Shown: positions 43,276 to 52,258, counted from the first letter of the stretch. The stretch is 64,000 nt of DNA from Lachnospiraceae bacterium (GCA_017522685.1 JAFWYN010000029.1:65446-129445); one strand, 5' to 3'. A program made the numbers and translations. Notes: generated from the letters alone by a model not told the origin.

Positions 43276-44184
43276 ATGAAGAAGCAAAAGAATAAATTAG
43301 CTGGTCTTCAAAAGCGTAAAGCAATATCGGGATACCTGTTCATATCACCGTTCATAATCGGTTTCCTTGTATTTATGGTGAAGCCTCTGGCACAGTCATT
43401 ATACATGAGCTTTTGTGAAGTGTTATTGGGTCCCGGCCAGTTTGAACCGGTCTATAGAGGTTTAGAAAACTATAAGCAGGCATTTTTGGTTGATCCTGAT
43501 TTCAACTCCATGCTACTTACTGAATTGGGAAGAATGTTTGTATACTCCCTGGCTATCATGGTATTCAGTTTCTTTGTTGCCTTGATACTGAATCAGGAAT
43601 TTAAGGGACGTGCATTGGTGCGTGCGATTTTCTTCCTTCCCGTTATTCTTTCCTCCGGTGTTATCATCGGTCTGGAAGAGAATAACTCCCTGATGGCACA
43701 GTTGGCAGATACTATTGAAATGTCAACCTCAGGTGTGAGCGTGACCGCAGTTTTGGAAGAATTACTGAGAACCGCAAATGTTGGTATCAAAGTATTCGAA
43801 AAGGTTTTTGAAGTTATTGATAATATTTATGATGTGGCAATTATGTCCGGTATCCAGATTATCATCTTCCTTTCCGGATTACAGACCATATCATCCAGTA
43901 TGTACGAAGCAGCCAGCATCGAAGGCTGTACCAAGTGGGAAAGCCTTTGGAAGATTACCTTCCCTATGGTTAGTTCACTGCTTCTTGTAAACTGGGTATA
44001 TACCATTATCGATTTCTGTATGAGAACCGATAATCAGGTAATTAAGAAAATATCCACAGAAATGGTTACAAAGCAGCAGTACGGTTTTGCGTCAGCGCTA
44101 TCGTGGGTATATTTCCTGGTTGTAATACTGTATGTAGGTATTACTTCTCTTATCATTTCTAAGGGGGTATACTATTATGACTAA
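43276..44184 (+). CDS. Sugar ABC permease, MalF/UgpA type (pair 2)
   Basis: A 302-residue permease with six helices and EAA loop EAASIEGCTKWESLWKITFPMVSS. It overlaps the partner gene by 8 nt. It carries a longer extracytoplasmic loop (about 130-190) than pair 1. It probably serves the binding lipoprotein encoded 1.2 kb downstream. Confidence 0.9.
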   Translation: MKKQKNKLAGLQKRKAISGYLFISPFIIGFLVFMVKPLAQSLYMSFCEVLLGPGQFEPVYRGLENYKQAFLVDPDFNSMLLTELGRMFVYSLAIMVFSFFVALILNQEFKGRALVRAIFFLPVILSSGVIIGLEENNSLMAQLADTIEMSTSGVSVTAVLEELLRTANVGIKVFEKVFEVIDNIYDVAIMSGIQIIIFLSGLQTISSSMYEAASIEGCTKWESLWKITFPMVSSLLLVNWVYTIIDFCMRTDNQVIKKISTEMVTKQQYGFASALSWVYFLVVILYVGITSLIISKGVYYYD

Positions 44185-45178
44185 GACAAAAGTTAAGAGT
44201 GCAGATAACTTCTGGGAAAGAAACCGAAAATCAGAAGGATATTTATTTAAGAGAACCATGTTAAACTGGGGTATCAGCATCTGCCGATTCATCCTTCTCT
44301 TTGGTATGTGCTTCCTGATTTTGCAGCCTATATTGAATAAGATTTCTGTCAGCTTCATGACAGAATCTGACCTTTACAATCCGATTGTTATTAACATTCC
44401 GGAAAACTTCACCACAGAGAACTACCAGATGGCAGCTACTCTGATGAAGTACGGGGAGGCTTTAAAGAACTCCATGATTATTTCCGTAACGATTGCTTTA
44501 TTACAGATTGCAGTATGTACTCTGGTAGGTTACGGATTTGCAAGATTTGAATTCCCTTTAAAGAAATTCTGGTTTGCATGTGTAATGATGGTTATTTTGG
44601 TTCCCCCTCAGACCATTTCCAACTCACTTCACTTACACTTCAGATACTTTGATGTGTTCGGTATTTTTGAAGCAGTTAAGGGTCAGGCAATCAACCTGAG
44701 AGGTTCTAAGATTCCTTACTACCTGATGAGTGCAGGTTGTATGGGTCTGAAAAATGGTTTGTATATTTACATGATTCGTCAGTTCTTCCGTACCATTCCT
44801 AAGGATTTGGAAGAAGCAGCATACGTAGACGGATGCGGTACTTTGAAGACCTTCGTACGTATCATGCTTCCGGAAGGAAAGCCGATTTTAACCTCTTGTT
44901 TCCTGTTTGCATTTGTATGGCAGTGGACAGATGGTTTCTACTCCAGATTGTTCCTCGGAAATACTCAGCTGGTAAGTACCGGTTTATCCCGTATCGTAGA
45001 CAGCTTGGGTGCATTCCTGATGAAGGAGCTGGGTATTAAGACTACGGTTTCCGTGGCTTATTCCAACTGTATTTTAGCTACCGGTACTTTGATGATTATC
45101 TTACCTTTAATCATCATTTACCTCTTCGCACAGCGTGCGTTTGTGGAAAGTATCAGTAGTTCCGGTATTAAAATGTAA
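44177..45178 (+). CDS. Sugar ABC permease, MalG/UgpE type (pair 2)
   Basis: A 333-residue permease; EAA loop EAAYVDGCGTLKTFVRIMLPEGKP. Slightly longer than usual because of the loop SFMTESDLYNPIVINIPENFTTENYQ and an insertion before the EAA loop (VKGQAINLRGSKIP). Overlap with the preceding gene indicates translational coupling. It is the last gene of the long operon; a large dyad follows. Confidence 0.9.
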   Translation: MTKTKVKSADNFWERNRKSEGYLFKRTMLNWGISICRFILLFGMCFLILQPILNKISVSFMTESDLYNPIVINIPENFTTENYQMAATLMKYGEALKNSMIISVTIALLQIAVCTLVGYGFARFEFPLKKFWFACVMMVILVPPQTISNSLHLHFRYFDVFGIFEAVKGQAINLRGSKIPYYLMSAGCMGLKNGLYIYMIRQFFRTIPKDLEEAAYVDGCGTLKTFVRIMLPEGKPILTSCFLFAFVWQWTDGFYSRLFLGNTQLVSTGLSRIVDSLGAFLMKELGIKTTVSVAYSNCILATGTLMIILPLIIIYLFAQRAFVESISSSGIKM

Positions 45179-45187
45179 TATCTTGTG

Positions 45188-45232
45188 GCGAAATGTACAA
45201 AAATTACTACATTTTGTAATTGTACATTTCGC
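45188..45232. terminator. Large dyad between permease operon and binding-protein promoter
   Basis: GCGAAATGTACAA (45188-45200) and TTGTACATTTCGC (45220-45232) are perfect complements, with AATTAC/GTAATT inside. No T-tract follows, so it may act as a transcript end, an RNA-stabilising stem or an operator, as its right arm contains the next promoter's -35 box. Confidence 0.55.
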
Positions 45233-45305
45233 AAACATGTGTTATAATGTACATGATATGAATTACGAAAGCGTTTCGGAGTAACCCGGAAAATGATCTC
45301 CGAAA
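45220..45305 (+). promoter_or_regulatory. Strong promoter, cre-like dyad and leader stem of the binding lipoprotein gene
   Basis: TTGTAC (45220-45225), 17-nt spacer and TATAAT (45243-45248) with an extended TGT. CGAAA-GCG-TTTCG (45266-45278) lies just after the start point and resembles LacI/CcpA sites. TTTCGGAG (45274-45281) pairs with CTCCGAAA (45298-45305), giving a 5' leader stem. Confidence 0.7.
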
Positions 45306-45348
45306 GGATGGCGAGTAGTAGATTTATATATTTTAAGGAGGAAAAAAA

Positions 45349-46815
45349 ATGAAAAGTAAGATGTTTAAGAAACTGATGGCAGCTTCTTTAGCAGCAGTTA
45401 TGACTGTTAGCTTTGCCGGATGTGGCGAGAAGACTGAACCTACTGACGGAAGCACAGCAGCTCCTAGCGACAGCGCATCAACACCTGCTGCTGATGGTAG
45501 CACTTCTGCACCTGTTGAAGAAGATTTGGGCGCTTATACCATTATCAACGATCCTGCAACCGGCAAGCCTTATGACTTGGGCGGCATGGAAATCATCATC
45601 CGTGACTGGTGGTCTCCTGAAGAAGCAGCTGAACCTAATGGTGCTTTCGAAGAAGCAAGAGCAGAATATCGTGAATGGATCCAGGAAACCTATAACTTCA
45701 AGATCAGAGAACTTGGTATGGGTGACTGGGGCTCTAACCCTCAGGACTTCGTAGATTACGTTACCACCGATGGTGATGATGTTAACTATGTATTTACTCT
45801 TCGTGCTGACCCGGCTATTACTTCAGCTATGGGTAACAACTTAATGTATGACTGGTCTTCACTTGATTGTATCGACCTTTCTGAATCTAAGTGGCAGAAG
45901 AACAAGCTTCATGAGAAGTATACTTTCCAGGGTAAGGTTGCAGCTGTAAATGCTGGTTATCCTGAACCTCGTTGTGGTATCTACTTCAACAAGAGATTAT
46001 TAACTGACGCAGGTATCGATCCTGAAAGCCTTTACGATTTACAGGCATCTGGCGACTGGACATGGTCTGCATGGACAGATATGATGGCGAAGGTTCAGCG
46101 TGATATCAACAACGACGGTCAGATCGACGTTTATGGTTTCGACGCTAACTATGGTATTCCTGTATCTGCAGCAGTTGCATCTAACAACTCTGAATACGTA
46201 AGCAATGACAATGGTACCTTCGTTTACAGATTTGAAGATCCTGCTACCGTTGAAGCACTTGAGTGGATGGTAGAAAACTTCAAGAACTATGCACTTGTTA
46301 GACCTGCTGATGCTCAGTGGGATTACTACAAGGAAGCATTCAAGAACGGTCAGGTAGCATTCATGCCTGATGAAGCATACTGTGGTGGCCCTAACGGCTT
46401 CTTAATGGATATGGTTGACGAAATCGGTTTCGTTGCATTCCCTAAGGGACCTCAGGCAACTGATTACAACAACTGGTGGAATGATAACCTTAAGGCTATC
46501 CCTGCTTGCTACGATGAAGACAGAGCATGGAAGATCGCATTCGCTTACAACCTGTGGACAGAAGATACACCTGGTTACGAAGATGAATTAGACCTTTCAC
46601 CTTACAGAAACTACAACTTTGACTCTAGAGCAGTTGATGAGACCATCGTTATGATGTCTGAAAAGGGTGCTGTTACATATCATGATTCTATTCCGGATCT
46701 TGACATGGGTGCTCCTTTCCTTTACAACTTCGGTTCTTGGACTGTAGTATCTGAAGTACTTGATGGTGTAAGAGATTCTTACAAGGCTTATATTGACGCA
46801 GCTAACGGCAAGTAA
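45349..46815 (+). CDS. Solute-binding lipoprotein of a sugar ABC importer
   Basis: A 488-residue exported protein: signal with lipobox SFAGC (Cys about 26), a Ser/Thr/Ala/Pro-rich linker (about 30-62), then a family 1-type binding protein. The segment DINNDGQIDVYGF is an EF-hand-like calcium loop seen in this binding-protein group. Frequent AAC, TTC, GAC and ATC codons set it apart from its neighbours and suggest very high expression, as do the strong promoter and the AAGGAGG site. It is closely related to the protein at 50533 (shared GKPYDLGGMEIIIRDWW). Probably the main receptor for permease pair 2. Confidence 0.92.
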   Translation: MKSKMFKKLMAASLAAVMTVSFAGCGEKTEPTDGSTAAPSDSASTPAADGSTSAPVEEDLGAYTIINDPATGKPYDLGGMEIIIRDWWSPEEAAEPNGAFEEARAEYREWIQETYNFKIRELGMGDWGSNPQDFVDYVTTDGDDVNYVFTLRADPAITSAMGNNLMYDWSSLDCIDLSESKWQKNKLHEKYTFQGKVAAVNAGYPEPRCGIYFNKRLLTDAGIDPESLYDLQASGDWTWSAWTDMMAKVQRDINNDGQIDVYGFDANYGIPVSAAVASNNSEYVSNDNGTFVYRFEDPATVEALEWMVENFKNYALVRPADAQWDYYKEAFKNGQVAFMPDEAYCGGPNGFLMDMVDEIGFVAFPKGPQATDYNNWWNDNLKAIPACYDEDRAWKIAFAYNLWTEDTPGYEDELDLSPYRNYNFDSRAVDETIVMMSEKGAVTYHDSIPDLDMGAPFLYNFGSWTVVSEVLDGVRDSYKAYIDAANGK

Positions 46816-46850
46816 TTCATTTTTCAAACTTAATATTTGATAAAAGTAAT

Positions 46851-46890
46851 TAGGGGTGGTGTTTTCCGGGCGCCATCCCTATTTATCTTA
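46851..46890 (+). terminator. Hairpin after the binding lipoprotein gene
   Basis: TAGGGGTGG pairs with CCATCCCTA (one G:U) around a 13-nt loop, followed by TTTATCTTA. It probably makes the lipoprotein gene a separate transcript. Confidence 0.65.
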
Positions 46891-46984
46891 ATTCATGTAT
46901 TGGGTCAGAGTTTTTTTGATGTTTTTAATCTACTTTAAAGGCATGAGAAATACTTTGAATATAATATATGACGGAGGAAAAAAT

Positions 46985-48565
46985 ATGTCTATTTATGCAA
47001 AAAATCCTATTATGCCGGGCTTTTATCCGGACCCTTCCATTTGTGCTGTGGGAGAAGATTATTACCTGATTAACTCAACCTTTGCTTATTTCCCGGGCTT
47101 ATCCCTGATGCATAGCAAGGACTTGGTACATTGGGAGCAGATTGGTAATGTTATGGACCGTAATTCCCAGTTGCCTTTGATGAAGGCAGGTCATTCACAG
47201 GGATTGTTCGCGCCTACCATCCGTTATCATGAGGGTGTGTTCTATGTAATATGTACCAACGTATCCCATGGGGGCAACTATATTGTAACAGCTACCAATC
47301 CGGAAGGACCCTGGTCTGAGCCTTATTATTTAGAGGGTGCCGACGGTATTGATCCCAGCTTGTTCTTTGACGATGACGGCAGATGCTATTACATCGGTAC
47401 TCATCCCAATCCGGACGGTGTAAAGTACAACGGCGACTGGTATATCTATATCCAGGAAGTGGATATTAAGAATATGAAGCTTATCGGCGAACACAAGAAT
47501 GTGTGGAATGGCGCCATGAAGGGCGTTCATTGGCCGGAAGGACCTCATATTTACAAGAAAGACGATTATTATTACATTATGCATGCAGAAGGCGGTACAG
47601 GCCCTGAGCATGCGGTAACTATCTGCAGAAGTAAGGATATCTGGGGACCCTATGAGAATAATTTCTGCAATCCCATTCTGACTCACAGACATTTGGGATT
47701 TGATTATCCCATCAAATATGTGGGACATGCTGACTTGATTGAAACACCTGCAGGCGAATGGTTTATGACCATGCTGGCAGTACGCCCCATCGAAGGTTTT
47801 ACCACCATGGGACGTGAAACCTTCTTAGCTAAGGTGACTTGGGAAAATGGTTGGCCAGTTGTAAATCCGGGCGTAGGAATCCTTACAGATACTGTAGAAA
47901 TTAACCTGCCTGAGTGGAAGCCGGAAGAGGATCCGGATTCCTATACCAGCCGCACCAAGCAAAAGACTTGCGTACCCGGTAGCAACAGAACCTATGACTT
48001 TACCAAGATGGAAGTATTGGGCGATGAATTCCTAATGCTTCGTAATCCTAAGGATGATATGTATTCTTTGGCAAATGCCGAAGGATTAGCACTTAAGTTT
48101 GATACCGTAACCTTAAAGGAATTGGATAGTCCTTCCTTTGTGGGTATCAGACAGCAACATCACAAGTTTACTGTAACCGCTGATGTATCTACCGGTGAAT
48201 TGACAGCCGGCAAATATGCAGGTTTGGTGTTGCTTCAGAGCAATGAATATCATCTGAAGGCAGAGGTGTCAGGGGGCAAGGCATCCGTTATTCTTTGTGA
48301 AAACAATGTGGATGCAGTACTTGGTTCTGCAAATGTAGAAGGCGCAAAGGTGACCCTGAAGCTGAAGGTTGATGATTTAAATGCTTCTGTAAGCGTAATT
48401 GATGGAGAAAAGGAAACTGTTTTGGCAGATACCATTGATGTACGTAAGCTTTCTACAGAAGTGGCAGGCGGTTTTGTTGGCTGTTGTATCGGTATGTATG
48501 CAGTCGCAGAAGGCGCGGCAGAAGGTGCGGCAGTGTTTACCGGACTTTCTTATAACGCAAATTAA
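46985..48565 (+). CDS. GH43 beta-xylosidase-type enzyme (XynB-like)
   Basis: A 526-residue cytosolic enzyme of the two-domain GH43 group: propeller (about 1-310) with base Asp in FYPDPSICAVG, pKa-tuning Asp in GIDPSLFFDDDG and acid Glu in HWPEGPHIYK; C-terminal concanavalin-like domain (about 325-526) that completes the active site. NPIMPGFYPDPSIC and FPGLSLMHSKDLVHWEQIG are typical of GH43 beta-xylosidases. Start ATG 46985 follows GGAGG; the frame is open 30 codons further upstream without a ribosome site. It is followed at 22 nt by the U32-like gene. Confidence 0.9.
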   Translation: MSIYAKNPIMPGFYPDPSICAVGEDYYLINSTFAYFPGLSLMHSKDLVHWEQIGNVMDRNSQLPLMKAGHSQGLFAPTIRYHEGVFYVICTNVSHGGNYIVTATNPEGPWSEPYYLEGADGIDPSLFFDDDGRCYYIGTHPNPDGVKYNGDWYIYIQEVDIKNMKLIGEHKNVWNGAMKGVHWPEGPHIYKKDDYYYIMHAEGGTGPEHAVTICRSKDIWGPYENNFCNPILTHRHLGFDYPIKYVGHADLIETPAGEWFMTMLAVRPIEGFTTMGRETFLAKVTWENGWPVVNPGVGILTDTVEINLPEWKPEEDPDSYTSRTKQKTCVPGSNRTYDFTKMEVLGDEFLMLRNPKDDMYSLANAEGLALKFDTVTLKELDSPSFVGIRQQHHKFTVTADVSTGELTAGKYAGLVLLQSNEYHLKAEVSGGKASVILCENNVDAVLGSANVEGAKVTLKLKVDDLNASVSVIDGEKETVLADTIDVRKLSTEVAGGFVGCCIGMYAVAEGAAEGAAVFTGLSYNAN

Positions 48566-48587
48566 GGAATAGGAAAGGTATGTAGTT

Positions 48588-49538
48588 ATGGAAGTAAATT
48601 TTCATTTGCCGGGTTTAAGGCAAAATTATCCGTTAAATATGCTGGTATTAAGCTTGTTGGAGCAGAAGCCGGAGGTTTTCAGAGAAGGGATTAAGATTGC
48701 ATCCTTCTTTGGTGAATTCCCTTCCTCTCTTTGGAATGGCGGAAGACCTTCCAATTATGACCAGTGTGATGCCGTTTATATCAGAAACGTCATCAAAAAT
48801 ATTAATGCGAAAGGTATTCCGGTACGTTACACCTATACCAATATGCTTCTGAATGAAGAGGATTGCAAGGATCCTTATTGTAACTTCTGTATGAAGGAAG
48901 CGGACAATGGTATGAATGAGGTAATGATTTTCTCCCCTATTCTGGAGAAATATATCCGTGAGAACTATCCAAGTTTCAAGTTGAATAGCTCTACCTGTAA
49001 GGAAATCAGGGATATTGATTTGGTAAATGAGGAGTTGAAGAAGCCTTATTATCTGGTAGTATTGGATTACAATTTCAACAACAAATTCGAAGAGCTGGAG
49101 AAAATCGAGGATAAGGGAAGATGCGAGCTTTTGGTAAATACCCTGTGTATCCCCAACTGCCCCAGACGTGGTAAGCATTACGAAAACATTGCCAAGAATC
49201 AGCGTATCATGCAGAAGAACCGTAAGATGCCTGCAGACAAGCAGATTCCTTTGGAGCACTGGTGGTGTGATTACGGCGAGTATAATTGTGTTCATACCAT
49301 TCAGGGTTACAGCACTTATATTGCCCCTCAGGATATCTGGGATAAATATGTGCCCATGGGCTTCCATCATTTCAAGATAGAGGGAAGAACAGCAAACTTA
49401 TTCTCTTTGATTGATACCTATTGTCACTATTTGATTAAGCCGGAGCATCAGGGCGAGATGCGTCTTTTGCTCATTAACAATCTGGTGGCAAATAAGATTA
49501 TCACCGTAAATAAGCCCAGACCATCTCATTGGCCGTAA
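48588..49538 (+). CDS. U32-peptidase-like protein, uncharacterised, copy 1
   Basis: A 316-residue cytosolic protein. It shows the layout of U32-family proteins: a TIM-barrel-like N-terminal part, a central Cys segment LCIPNCPRRGKHY (C-x3-C-P) and the late motif HHFKIEGR, which matches the FKIEGR hallmark of U32. Further Cys residues (CKDPYCNFC, HWWCDYGEYNC) could hold an Fe-S cluster, as in UbiU/UbiV-type members, but this is inference. About 35-40 percent like the next gene by eye. Why such a protein sits in a xylan locus is unknown; options include tRNA/rRNA or cofactor modification, or action on a sugar-linked substrate. Confidence 0.65.
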   Translation: MEVNFHLPGLRQNYPLNMLVLSLLEQKPEVFREGIKIASFFGEFPSSLWNGGRPSNYDQCDAVYIRNVIKNINAKGIPVRYTYTNMLLNEEDCKDPYCNFCMKEADNGMNEVMIFSPILEKYIRENYPSFKLNSSTCKEIRDIDLVNEELKKPYYLVVLDYNFNNKFEELEKIEDKGRCELLVNTLCIPNCPRRGKHYENIAKNQRIMQKNRKMPADKQIPLEHWWCDYGEYNCVHTIQGYSTYIAPQDIWDKYVPMGFHHFKIEGRTANLFSLIDTYCHYLIKPEHQGEMRLLLINNLVANKIITVNKPRPSHWP

Positions 49539-49548
49539 AATAGTATAA

Positions 49549-49590
49549 AAACACCCCCATTTTCGATAAACGATTTGGGGGTGTTTGATA
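49549..49590 (+). terminator. Terminator between the two U32-like genes
   Basis: Perfect 11-bp stem AAACACCCCCA (49549-49559) / TGGGGGTGTTT (49576-49586) followed by GATAAG; the T-run is part of the 3' arm. The paralogues may thus be differently expressed. Confidence 0.8.
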
Positions 49591-49615
49591 AGTTTAGAAA
49601 GAGGAGCAATGCTTT

Positions 49616-50509
49616 ATGGAAAATAAGAAAGAAATATACTGGCATCTGCCGGGATTATGTTCTCTCAGATATTTAAATATTGTGTGGTTGGGACTGATGA
49701 AGCAGTATCCGGAGAAATTTCGTGAGGGATATAAGATTGCCTCAGTGTACGGTACTTTCCCCGGTGCTATTTGGAACGGCGGAAGAAGTGTATTCGGTAG
49801 TATCTCTGAAGGAGATGTGGATAAAATCATAAAGGCATACAATGCCAATGGTGTGCCGGTGCGTTTTACCTGGACCAATTCATTGCTGGAAGAGAAGCAC
49901 ATGGAAAATGCTTTTTGTAATAAGATTATGGAGATGGCCAATAATGGCTTCAATCAGGTGCTGGTAAATCGTGACTGTCTGGAGGAGCATATCCGTAAAA
50001 ATTATCCGGAGTATCCTATCATTTCCTCTACCACAAAGCGTATGACGGATTTGCAGGGTATTAAGGAGGAGCTGGAAAAGGATTATCATTTGGTGGTATT
50101 GGATTATGATTTAAACCATGATGAGGAAGTGCTGAAGGAGCTGGAACCCTATGCAGGCAAGCTGGAGATATTGGTGAATGAAATTTGCTATCCCCACTGT
50201 CCCATGCGTAGTCAGCATTATCGGGATGAGTCCAGAGCACAGCTTCAGATGGATACCCTGAGCCGTTTTAATTGTCCCAATAAATCCACTCCCAGAGTTT
50301 TCGAAGAGTCTAAGAAGCGTCCCGCATTTATTTCCAATGAGGAAATCGGAAGCTATATTGAGAGAGGCTATGTGAATTTTAAGATAGTGGGAAGAGGTCT
50401 GCCGCCTCAGTTTGTATTGGATTCCTATTTGTACTTCCTGGTAAAGGATGAGGAAAGAAGCTTTATTGAAAAGCAAATTAAGACGGTATTGGCGCCCATG
50501 TTTAAGTAG
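49616..50509 (+). CDS. U32-peptidase-like protein, uncharacterised, copy 2
   Basis: A 297-residue paralogue of the preceding gene: shared opening HLPGL, AxWNGGR, GVPVRFTWTNSLLEE, then ICYPHCPMRSQHY (C-x3-C-P) and VNFKIVGRG at the place of FKIEGR. It has fewer Cys residues than copy 1 (CNKI, CYPHC, FNCPN), so the two copies may differ in cluster binding. No signal peptide. It is followed within 25 nt by the second binding lipoprotein gene. Confidence 0.65.
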   Translation: MENKKEIYWHLPGLCSLRYLNIVWLGLMKQYPEKFREGYKIASVYGTFPGAIWNGGRSVFGSISEGDVDKIIKAYNANGVPVRFTWTNSLLEEKHMENAFCNKIMEMANNGFNQVLVNRDCLEEHIRKNYPEYPIISSTTKRMTDLQGIKEELEKDYHLVVLDYDLNHDEEVLKELEPYAGKLEILVNEICYPHCPMRSQHYRDESRAQLQMDTLSRFNCPNKSTPRVFEESKKRPAFISNEEIGSYIERGYVNFKIVGRGLPPQFVLDSYLYFLVKDEERSFIEKQIKTVLAPMFK

Positions 50510-50532
50510 TGAGATTATGGAAGGAGAGGGAA

Positions 50533-52194
50533 ATGAAAAAGCGAGTCATTGCAACCATGTTGGTATGCGGCCTGTGTGTGGGCATGCTTAGCGGATGCGG
50601 GGAGGAAGAAGAAAGCTCATCCCGCAGAGAGAAAAAGAGTGACAAAAGCAAAACCGAGTCCACCAAAGAATTAAGTGATGTTTTGGGTGAGTTGTTTGGA
50701 AAAGAGGACAAGGCAGATGAGGTCATAACACTTGATCCGGAAACCATACCTTCCGTTAAGGAAGAAATAGTATGGGCGGATGAATGGCCGGATGAGGAGT
50801 CGACGGAACCCACGGAACCGGTAGAAGATTACTACCCGGAAGAGGAAGATTGGGAAGTTTATGAACCCACAGAAGTCACCCCGGATGAGGAAATAGAAGA
50901 ATTCGGCCCAACGTATATTATTGATCCTTGGACCGGAAAACCCTATGATCTGGGCGGCATGGAAATCATTATCCGTGACTGGTGGTCATATGAAGAACCG
51001 AGGGAACCACAGACGGACTATGAGGAGGCCAGAGCAGATTATCTTGAATGGATTCAGGCCACCTATAACTTTACCATTAAAGAAATGGCTATCGGTGACT
51101 GGGGATCTGTTCCCGAGGATTTTGTGGATTATGTTAGTATGGGCGGCGATGATAACAATTACATATTTACCCTTCGGGATAATCCGGCAGTAACTGCAGC
51201 TATGGCTCAGGGAATGATGTACGACCTTTCTGTGTTAGATTGTCTGGATTTTGAAGAATACAAGTATAGTACAAACAAGGTACATGAATTGTACTCCAAG
51301 GATGGAAATATTTATGCCATGAGTGCCGGTTATGCGGAGCCTCGTGGTGGTATGTGGTTTAATAAGAGAGTACTGGAAGAAGCAGGCATCGATCCGGAAT
51401 CCATCTATGATATGCAGGCTGCCGGTACCTGGACCTGGGATGCATGGATGGATATCATGGAAGCCGTTCAGCGTGATGTGAACGGTGATGGTGTGGACGA
51501 TATCTATGGTATGGATGCCGACTACAGCACGGCGGTATTGCAGGCGGTATATTCTAATGGTGCTGAACTGGTGGGTATGGATGAAAATGGTGACTATGTA
51601 TACAAATTTGAAGATCCTGCAACCGTGGAGGCACTCAATTGGATTGCCGAGATATTTGAGACCTATGGTGTGGCCAGACCTGCGGATGCGGAATGGAATT
51701 ACTATACAGAGGCATTCCTGAATGGTTATGTGGCTTTCTGCCCGGAAGAAGCCGGCTTGGGACTTCCCGGACAGACTTTTTCGGATAGCGTGGATGAGCT
51801 TGGCTTTGTTATGTTCCCCAAAGGACCTAATGCGGATGATTATACCAATTGCTGGAGTGAATATCCCTTAGCCATTCCCGCATGCTATGATGATGAGAAA
51901 GCGTGGAAAATTGCTTTTGCGTGGAATTTATATTCGGAGGAAGTTCCCGGCTATGAGGGTTATATTAACCTTAGTCAGTATCGTACAGGCAGTTTTGACA
52001 CCAGGGCGGTGGATGAGACCATTCTGTACATGATGGAAAAGGGTATGGTAGCGTATCATAACATGATTCCCAATCTGGATATTTATAGTCCTTTCCTGTA
52101 TCGGTTTGGCCGTGGGGCGAATACAGTGGTCGAGGAAGTGCTTGATACAGTAAGGGATACTTATATGTATTATATAGATGAAGCGAACAGATGA
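50533..52194 (+). CDS. Second solute-binding lipoprotein, with long acidic linker
   Basis: A 553-residue paralogue of the protein at 45349. Signal with lipobox MLSGC, then about 100 residues of very acidic, Pro/Thr/Glu-rich linker (about 25-123) and a binding-protein domain with DLGGMEIIIRDWW, the calcium-type loop DVNGDGVDDIYGM and TRAVDETI near the end. The linker probably holds the receptor further from the membrane or crosses the wall. ATG 50533 follows GGAGAGG. There is no private permease pair, so it likely shares pair 2. Confidence 0.88.
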   Translation: MKKRVIATMLVCGLCVGMLSGCGEEEESSSRREKKSDKSKTESTKELSDVLGELFGKEDKADEVITLDPETIPSVKEEIVWADEWPDEESTEPTEPVEDYYPEEEDWEVYEPTEVTPDEEIEEFGPTYIIDPWTGKPYDLGGMEIIIRDWWSYEEPREPQTDYEEARADYLEWIQATYNFTIKEMAIGDWGSVPEDFVDYVSMGGDDNNYIFTLRDNPAVTAAMAQGMMYDLSVLDCLDFEEYKYSTNKVHELYSKDGNIYAMSAGYAEPRGGMWFNKRVLEEAGIDPESIYDMQAAGTWTWDAWMDIMEAVQRDVNGDGVDDIYGMDADYSTAVLQAVYSNGAELVGMDENGDYVYKFEDPATVEALNWIAEIFETYGVARPADAEWNYYTEAFLNGYVAFCPEEAGLGLPGQTFSDSVDELGFVMFPKGPNADDYTNCWSEYPLAIPACYDDEKAWKIAFAWNLYSEEVPGYEGYINLSQYRTGSFDTRAVDETILYMMEKGMVAYHNMIPNLDIYSPFLYRFGRGANTVVEEVLDTVRDTYMYYIDEANR

Positions 52195-52225
52195 TTTTGA
52201 TTAATGAATAACCGATAAGCGAATA

Positions 52226-52258
52226 AAAGGCAGGGGCGTGAAGCCGCTGCCTTTTTCT
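52226..52258 (+). terminator. Rho-independent terminator after the second binding lipoprotein
   Basis: AAAGGCAG (52226-52233) pairs with CTGCCTTT (52247-52254), inner GGC/GCC pairs extend it, and a T5 tract ends it. Confidence 0.85.

Noticed and set aside
46129..46160. Dockerin-like motif in the binding lipoprotein (DINNDGQIDVYGF)
   Set aside because: Only one EF-hand-like loop is present, inside the binding domain and shared with the paralogue; dockerins have two. It is a calcium site of this binding-protein group, not a cellulosome link.
46960..46965. TATAAT before the GH43 at 46985
   Set aside because: No -35 box at a usual distance and the start point would fall at the ribosome site, so it is unlikely to be the promoter.
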